Below, piece by piece: positions 58,772 through 64,000 of a stretch of 64,000 bases of DNA. Source of the stretch: an uncultured Spartobacteria bacterium (lineage in GTDB: Bacteria; Verrucomicrobiota; Verrucomicrobiia; Chthoniobacterales; Chthoniobacteraceae); NCBI GenBank assembly GCA_903901425.1, contig CAIURC010000042.1, positions 28,770 to 92,769 on the forward strand, read 5' to 3'. The notes under the pieces are model-generated. The model saw only the letters and a program-made list of their open reading frames with translations. It made no database searches and was not told the origin of the DNA. The position numbers and the translations under genes are program-made. How positions within the stretch are numbered: position 1 is the stretch's first letter; each line of letters opens with the position of its first letter.

Positions 58772-60307
58772 ATGCAGCCCGCTGAACCCAACCAAAATGC
58801 GGCGGAGAAACCCGCCCGAATCCACAGGCTCCGGATCGGGACCAACGTGCTCCTCCAGACCCTCCTCCTCCTGGCCTTGGTCGGGATGGCCAACTATGTG
58901 GCCCTGCACCGATTCAAACGGTGGGACTTTTCGAGAAGCCAGAAGTTCGCTCTCAGCCCTGTCACCAAACAAATCCTGCGGGGGTTCAGGAAACCGGTTC
59001 GCGCCATTGTGTTCTTCAATGCCGGGTCGCCTCTGGCCTCGGATGTGTCCACCCTGCTCCGGGAATTCGAGTTCGCATCCAAAAAGAAACTCGAGGTGGA
59101 ATCCGTGGACCCCTACCTGAACGTGCTTCGGGCCAAGGAACTCGCGGCACGCTACAAGTTCGGTTCAAACGAAAATTTTGTCCTGCTCGAGTACAACGGC
59201 CGCACCCGGTTTGTTCAGGCCCAGGCCATGGCCGACCTCGAGCAGGCGGATCCCTTGGGCGCGTTTGCAGGACAGACCCCACGCATTCTGGCATTCAAGG
59301 GCGAACAGGCCGTCTCCACCGCATTGCTCGAACTGCTGGAGGACCGCCAGAACAAGGCCTACTACCTCATTGGCCACGGTGAACCCGGCCTCGACTCTGA
59401 ACAGGTCGCCACGTTCCGCAACCAGTGCCGCCGACAGAACATCCTGCTTACCCCGCTCAACCTCAGCGAGGTCGATTCGGTGCCCGAAGACGCTTCCTGC
59501 ATCGTCGGGTTCGGCGCCCGCGCCGACTTCTCAGAACGCGAGATCCAGATGCTCACCCAGTACTGGTCGAAAAATGGCCGGCTTTTCCTGCTGCTCGATC
59601 CCGATGGCCGGACCGACCGGCTCGATACCTTCCTCCTTGAAAACTGCGTTATCCCGACCCACGACCGCGTGGTCCGCAACTCCATGGGGTTTGCAAGGGA
59701 CGAAAACCAGCAGATTGTGATCAAACCGATCGTTGCCGCCTCCCCGGGCGCCACGTTTTCGGAGGCCGGCCGCGAGGTGTACAAGGAGCTTTCCGGCATC
59801 ACCACCCAGCTCCTCGGCCCCACCCAGTCCTTCCAGCTGGACCCGCAGCGCGCCCACACCAAGTCCCTCCGGCTGATTCCCCTGCTCAAGTCCGTAAAAG
59901 AGTTCTGGGGTGAAACCGAGTTCCTGAGTCCCACCGAGACGCCCGCCTTTGATCCGACCCGGGATCATCCCGGTCCGCTCGACCTGGCAGCGGCAGTGGA
60001 AAAGGGCGCTGTGGAAGACCGCCGCGTGAATGTGGAAACCAGCCGGATGATTGTGGTTGGGAACGCCAGCTGGCTTTCGGACGAGGGACTGCGCCAGGCC
60101 CAGGTTGGCCTCGATTTCGCCCTCAACTCGCTGAACTGGCTGCTCAACCGGGAACAGCTCATCGGCATCGCCCCCAAGGAAAAAAACCTTGTCCGACTCG
60201 ACCTGCCCAAACAACAGCTCCAGAAGGTCGCCTTGGCTGTTTTGGTCGCCATTCCCGGCTTGGTCGCCCTCACGGGCTTCGCCGTCTGGATCGCCCGACG
60301 CTCTTAA
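58772..60307 (+). CDS. GldG-like ABC accessory protein
   Basis: A 511-residue protein with one N-terminal membrane segment (about 26-46), a large periplasmic region and a C-terminal hydrophobic segment (about 485-508, VALAVLVAIPGLVALTGFAVWIARR). The middle part has YYLIGHGEPGLDSEQVATF, the GldG/DUF4350-type motif, and YWSKNGRLFLLLDPDG. It is the third gene of the Gld-type unit, 15 bases after the permease. Role: probably an extracytoplasmic part of the exporter. Confidence 0.88.
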   Translation: MQPAEPNQNAAEKPARIHRLRIGTNVLLQTLLLLALVGMANYVALHRFKRWDFSRSQKFALSPVTKQILRGFRKPVRAIVFFNAGSPLASDVSTLLREFEFASKKKLEVESVDPYLNVLRAKELAARYKFGSNENFVLLEYNGRTRFVQAQAMADLEQADPLGAFAGQTPRILAFKGEQAVSTALLELLEDRQNKAYYLIGHGEPGLDSEQVATFRNQCRRQNILLTPLNLSEVDSVPEDASCIVGFGARADFSEREIQMLTQYWSKNGRLFLLLDPDGRTDRLDTFLLENCVIPTHDRVVRNSMGFARDENQQIVIKPIVAASPGATFSEAGREVYKELSGITTQLLGPTQSFQLDPQRAHTKSLRLIPLLKSVKEFWGETEFLSPTETPAFDPTRDHPGPLDLAAAVEKGAVEDRRVNVETSRMIVVGNASWLSDEGLRQAQVGLDFALNSLNWLLNREQLIGIAPKEKNLVRLDLPKQQLQKVALAVLVAIPGLVALTGFAVWIARRS

Positions 60308-60321
60308 ACATCTGCTTTCCC

Positions 60322-62142
60322 ATGAAGCCCCGCCTCACCCTGTTCCTCCTGCTCCTTGTGGCAGCCTCGGCAGCCTACATTGCGTTTGTGGAAAACAAAA
60401 TCCCTGGTACCCGGGAAAAGGCGGACCTTGCTCAGCACCTTCTTCACGTCGACCGGGACACGTTGGACTCCGTCTCGATCCGGACCTCAGAAACCCGGAT
60501 TGAACTGCGCCGGACCCGAGACCAGTGGCGCATCGTCGAACCGGTCCAAGACAGAGCGGACCCGCTCATGCTCGCGCGGCTTTTCACCGGACTCGAAACG
60601 CTCCGCTCTGAAGCCGATCTGCCCAAGGGGGAAGACTCCCAGAAAAAGGACCGCCTGCGCGAGTTCGGACTCTCATCTCCAGACTCCCGGATCCGGCTCT
60701 CAGGCGCCAAGCAGAAACCCGTTGAGCTTCTCCTCGGGAAGGATTCTGCCGTGGAGGGCAAGATTTACGCCAAACTGGATCATTCCAAAGAGGTGCACGT
60801 CATTTCCTCCGAAATCCGGAACCTGCTGGGCAAGAAAGCCGACGATTTCCGGGACCACCGGCTCATGAGTATCCCGAGTGCCCAAGTGCAACGTGCCATT
60901 CTCAAGACCAAGTCGGGCGAGATTGAATTTGCCCGCGGCGACCTTCACTGGAGCCTGCTCAAGCCGCTTCGGGCGCGCGGAGATGACTCCCGCATCCAAG
61001 ACCTTATCTCCCAGACCGTCTCAGCCAAAGTCCTGTCGTTTGTGGCTGAATCCGCGAACCTAGCCAGTTTCGGGCTTCAAGAACCGCGCGGCACGCTCTC
61101 CCTGTTCCTTGAGGACTCCAAAGACCCCGTGCTGCTCCACATTGGTTCCCAGCCTGAGAACGAAGCCCAGAAGGAGATGGTCTACGGAATGGTCTCCGAC
61201 CGGGACTCCGTTCTGCTGCTTCCTTCGGCGGTGGCGCAACTCCTCCAGACCAAACCCAACGATATCCGGGACCGGCATCTGGTCCAGTTTGAGCGCGACA
61301 TTGTGGACAGAATCCTGATTGAACCCAAGGGCAAGCCGGCCCTGCTCATTGCGCGCGCTGGCCAGGGGTGGGTCCAGAAGGCCCCAACCGACTTGCCGGT
61401 CCAGACTTCCGCCGCCGAAGACCTCCTCAACCTGCTCGGCTCCTATCAGGTCGCCGAGTTTGTTTCAGATGTCGCCACGGATCTTCCCAAGTTTGGCCTG
61501 GACCACCCCCAATTCCGGCTCACCCTGAGTTCATTCGCCTCTGAGAACACCTCCGAGACCACTGCCGGCGACAAACCCATCGTCAGCATCCTGTTCGGCT
61601 CAAGCGCCGATTCCCGGGTTTTCGCAAAACTCGACGACGAACCCTTCATCATTTCCCTTCCCGAATCCATCCTCACCGACATCTTCTCCGAAGCCTACCA
61701 GTGGCAACCGCTGCCCGTCTTCAATCTCGCCCCAGAGGATGTGCAATCCTTGGAAATCACATTCCCTGGCCGACCCAGCACCTCCATCCGGCGCACACAA
61801 AACCGGTGGGAATTCGCCAAGGGGGACGGCACCGTGCATCAGAACAACGCCCAAACGATTGCCCAGACCCTCGCCAAACTCCGGGCTGTGCGTTATCTCG
61901 CCCCTGACCTCAACCAGATCTCCGGCAACCTAAAAACCATCGCCATCCGATTCCACTCACGGTCCGGCGCTGATTTTTCCCTCGAAATCCTCAACGAAGA
62001 TCCTGCCGAACTGAGTGTGGCTTTCAGCCCGAACCGTACAGCCCCTTTCAATATTTCACAGGCAGATTTCGCAAAGCTGGTGCTCCCGCTGGACGATAAA
62101 GTGCCGGCTCCACCAGCTCCACCCGTCCCGGAAACGCCCTAA
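60322..62142 (+). CDS. DUF4340 domain protein, ABC-associated
   Basis: A 606-residue protein with an N-terminal signal or anchor (MKPRLTLFLLLLVAASAAYIA) and then about four repeats of a beta-rich unit. Each contains the DUF4340 patterns such as KADDFRDHRLMSIPSAQVQRA, LQEPRGTLSLFLEDSKD and GLDHPQFRLTLSSF. DUF4340 proteins are found after GldG-like proteins in this gene order. It ends with a proline-rich tail. It starts 14 bases after the previous stop. Role unknown, but probably periplasmic and part of the same ABC system. Confidence 0.88.
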   Translation: MKPRLTLFLLLLVAASAAYIAFVENKIPGTREKADLAQHLLHVDRDTLDSVSIRTSETRIELRRTRDQWRIVEPVQDRADPLMLARLFTGLETLRSEADLPKGEDSQKKDRLREFGLSSPDSRIRLSGAKQKPVELLLGKDSAVEGKIYAKLDHSKEVHVISSEIRNLLGKKADDFRDHRLMSIPSAQVQRAILKTKSGEIEFARGDLHWSLLKPLRARGDDSRIQDLISQTVSAKVLSFVAESANLASFGLQEPRGTLSLFLEDSKDPVLLHIGSQPENEAQKEMVYGMVSDRDSVLLLPSAVAQLLQTKPNDIRDRHLVQFERDIVDRILIEPKGKPALLIARAGQGWVQKAPTDLPVQTSAAEDLLNLLGSYQVAEFVSDVATDLPKFGLDHPQFRLTLSSFASENTSETTAGDKPIVSILFGSSADSRVFAKLDDEPFIISLPESILTDIFSEAYQWQPLPVFNLAPEDVQSLEITFPGRPSTSIRRTQNRWEFAKGDGTVHQNNAQTIAQTLAKLRAVRYLAPDLNQISGNLKTIAIRFHSRSGADFSLEILNEDPAELSVAFSPNRTAPFNISQADFAKLVLPLDDKVPAPPAPPVPETP

Positions 62143-62221
62143 CCGCAGAGGTCGCCGGAGTCTTACACGTCAGACTTTCCCTTCGGGAACACTGCGCGGA
62201 ATCGCCCCCCGCCCCAAGGAA

Positions 62222-64000
62222 TCATACCGCGGGAATCACCCTCAGTGTGACGTCTTGGGTGGTTGCATCAGCCAATTCTGCCGAAACCGCCGGATTGTAC
62301 ACCTGGGTGCCCACCACAAACTTCCCAAACTGCTGAGCAACAAACCCGTAGTGGTCAACTGCGGCAGGATCCGGGTCCTGGCCAGGATCTGCCGGCGTCC
62401 CAAAGACGCCCCCTCTCACGGTCACTTCGGCGATCCGCGCCACCAGCGCCGTTACCCCTCCGGTTCCGATCAAACGGTCGTCCGCGTCTCCAAAACCGTC
62501 GCCGTCCACATCCACCACGCCCGCAGCCAAACTGCTGGCCCTCCAGTCTCCGCCCACCACCACCGCACCCACCTGTGCGTCCGCATTCACAGCCACTCCT
62601 GCAAGGTTGTACCCGGCTAGGATCATGGAATTGGTAACGTTGCCCGCAACGCTCACCTTCCCGATCGCCAAATCCGCCCGCGCTCCCGGTACTGCCTGGC
62701 CACGCGCCGTAATCGTGCTGTCCAGCAGGCTCGCGACCGTGACCGATCCAAGATCGTTCCCGGCTCGCACCACACTCCCAGATACGGCTCCGCCGCTGAA
62801 CGAGGCCAGACTTCCACCCACGCGCAGTTCCGCATCCGTCACCAGACCCTTTACCATGAACGCCCCAGCGTTCCCCCTTTCTGCGCCCGTCAACAGATCG
62901 CTGTTCACCCAGTTCCCACCCACGCTCACCTTCACAATCTGTGCATTCCCGTTCACGGCAACTCCCGAAAGGTCGTGCCCGGCTTGTAGGAACGAATCCG
63001 TCACGTTCCCGGTTACCGTCACCCCGCCAATCGCCAGATCCGTTGTGGTGCTCCGCGGAGCCGCCTGACCACGCGCCGAAATGGTGCTGTTGAGAAGGGC
63101 CGCAACCGTCACCGATCCCAGATCGTTCCCGGCTCGCACCACACTCCCGGACACCGCGCCACAGACCAGTGAGGCGAGACTGCCACCCACACGCAACTCA
63201 GCATCCGTCATCACACCCTTCACCGTGAACGCCCCGGCGTTCCCCCTCGCCGCGCCTGTCAGCAGATCGCTGTTCAACCAACTGCCTCCCACATTTACCG
63301 CCCCGATCTGCGCATTCTCGTTGCTGGCAGTCCCGGCGAGGTTGTGCCCAGCCTGAATCTGAGATCCGGTCACATTGCCCGTCACCGTCAGCCCGCCAAT
63401 CGCCACATCCGTTGTGGTGCTCCGCGGAGCCGCCTGACCACGCGCCGAGATCGTGCTGTTGAGCAGGCTCGCCGCTGTCACTGACCCCAAATCGTTCCCA
63501 GCTCGCACCACGCTTCCCGAGACGGCTCCGCCGGTGAACGAGGCCAGACTTCCGCCCACGCGCAATTCAGAGTCCGTCACGCTGCCCACCACCCTGAACG
63601 CCGCAGCATTCCCCCGGTCTGCGCCCGTCACCAGATCGCTGTTCTCCCAGTTCCCGCCCACGTTCACCCGCCCAATCTGCGCATTCCCGTTCACAGCAGC
63701 TCCCGCAAGATTGTGCCCGGCTTGGATGAACGAATTGGTCACGTTGCCGGCCACTGTCACCCCGCCAATCGCAACATCCGTCGTGACGCTCCGCGGAGCC
63801 GCCTGGCCACGCGCGGAAATCGTGCTCTCGAGCAAACTGGCCACCGTCACTGACCCAAGGTCGTTCCCAGCTCGCACCACACTTCTGGAGACGGCTCCGC
63901 CGGTGAACGAGGCCAGACTTCCGCCCACGCGCAATTCAGAGTCCGTCCCGCTGCCCACCACCCTGAACGCCGCAGCATTCCCCCGGTCTGCGCCCGTCAC
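62222..64000 (-). CDS. Large repetitive surface protein, C-terminal part, cut at right edge
   Basis: The 592-residue C-terminal part of a protein whose start lies beyond the window. About four units of exactly 123 residues (369 bp) follow each other and are nearly identical. Within a unit five subrepeats of about 24 residues recur with the pattern G-x-V-x-x-S-x-I/L-x-x-G-x-x-L (for example GNVTNSFIQAGHNLAG and GSVTDSELRVGGSLAS). This looks like a beta-solenoid. The last 100 residues have a DVDGDGFGDADD motif of the calcium-binding dockerin/thrombospondin type and a final TLRVIPAV strand. Probably secreted. No anchoring domain is recognised at the C-terminus. Confidence 0.8.
   Translation of the reverse strand: MTGADRGNAAAFRVVGSGTDSELRVGGSLASFTGGAVSRSVVRAGNDLGSVTVASLLESTISARGQAAPRSVTTDVAIGGVTVAGNVTNSFIQAGHNLAGAAVNGNAQIGRVNVGGNWENSDLVTGADRGNAAAFRVVGSVTDSELRVGGSLASFTGGAVSGSVVRAGNDLGSVTAASLLNSTISARGQAAPRSTTTDVAIGGLTVTGNVTGSQIQAGHNLAGTASNENAQIGAVNVGGSWLNSDLLTGAARGNAGAFTVKGVMTDAELRVGGSLASLVCGAVSGSVVRAGNDLGSVTVAALLNSTISARGQAAPRSTTTDLAIGGVTVTGNVTDSFLQAGHDLSGVAVNGNAQIVKVSVGGNWVNSDLLTGAERGNAGAFMVKGLVTDAELRVGGSLASFSGGAVSGSVVRAGNDLGSVTVASLLDSTITARGQAVPGARADLAIGKVSVAGNVTNSMILAGYNLAGVAVNADAQVGAVVVGGDWRASSLAAGVVDVDGDGFGDADDRLIGTGGVTALVARIAEVTVRGGVFGTPADPGQDPDPAAVDHYGFVAQQFGKFVVGTQVYNPAVSAELADATTQDVTLRVIPAV
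62545..64000. repeat. Tandem array of 369-bp units, about four copies, continuing past the right edge
   Basis: Equivalent points lie at 62862, 63231, 63600 and 63969, each exactly 369 bp apart. The copies at 63231, 63600 and 63969 differ only at scattered bases; the one closest to the stop is the most diverged. The window ends inside a copy, so the true number is unknown. Confidence 0.95.

Overview
The window looks like a chromosomal segment of a GC-rich member of the Verrucomicrobiota. The best taxonomic marker is a four-gene pseudopilin set (24.2-29.4 kb) that fits the Verru_Chthon cassette D, B, C and A families known from Verrucomicrobium and Chthoniobacter. A TamB/BamA-type outer-membrane pair, lipoprotein and secreted proteins and multihaem cytochromes indicate a diderm envelope. 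I see no rRNA, tRNA, CRISPR array, insertion sequence or prophage. Genes are packed tightly, and many junctions are 4-bp ATGA or GTGA overlaps.

Layout. 0-1.7 kb: a sugar isomerase/epimerase-like TIM barrel cut by the left edge, and a YihY/BrkB membrane protein. 1.8-9.3 kb (+): TamB-like and BamA/TamA-like proteins, a YqjF/DUF2071 protein and a secreted phospholipase D-type nuclease. 9.3-18.0 kb (-): a seven-gene surface-glycan operon (GT4 glycosyltransferase, PglC-type phosphosugar transferase, PLP decarboxylase, ATP-grasp enzyme, FemAB/GNAT-like transferase, DegT aminotransferase, PglF/WbpM-type dehydratase). It probably builds an unusual amino-sugar or amidated undecaprenyl-linked glycan. 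18.2-21.5 kb: a BsuPI-domain protein, a SecD-head-like secreted protein, an AEC transporter and a DctA/GltP-type symporter.

21.6-30.2 kb (+): an unusual coupled run of phosphoribosyltransferase, chaperonin GroEL paralogue, four pseudopilin-like proteins in the order expected of GspH-I-J-K, and one secreted protein. The first gene is preceded or entered by three 9-bp microsatellites. 30.2-37.1 kb: a DEAD-box helicase with a DbpA-type RNA-binding domain, a PPOX protein, a conserved protein of unknown function and a SWIM-SNF2 helicase. 37.2-38.0 kb: an orphan ParA. 38.2-42.2 kb: a ten-haem cytochrome, a b-type membrane protein and a divergent four-haem cytochrome.

42.4-45.3 kb: SmpB, RNA polymerase omega, a peroxiredoxin and two small membrane proteins. 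45.4-55.6 kb (-): a compact housekeeping run sucA-sucB-nadC-birA-purE-purK-tsaC-murJ. Its SucB lacks the usual E3-binding domain. 55.8-57.0 kb: a Do/DegP-type protease that looks like a lipoprotein. 57.0-62.1 kb (+): a Gld-type ABC system (ATPase, permease, GldG-like, DUF4340). 62.2-64.0 kb (-): the C-terminal part of a surface repeat protein made of nearly identical 369-bp units, cut by the right edge.

The most interesting parts are the GspHIJK-like cassette with its GroEL partner, the glycan operon with embedded amino-acid-type chemistry, the SucB without an E3-binding domain, the cytochrome module, the nested-repeat surface protein, and the recurrent 9- and 12-bp tandem repeats that stay in frame inside genes.
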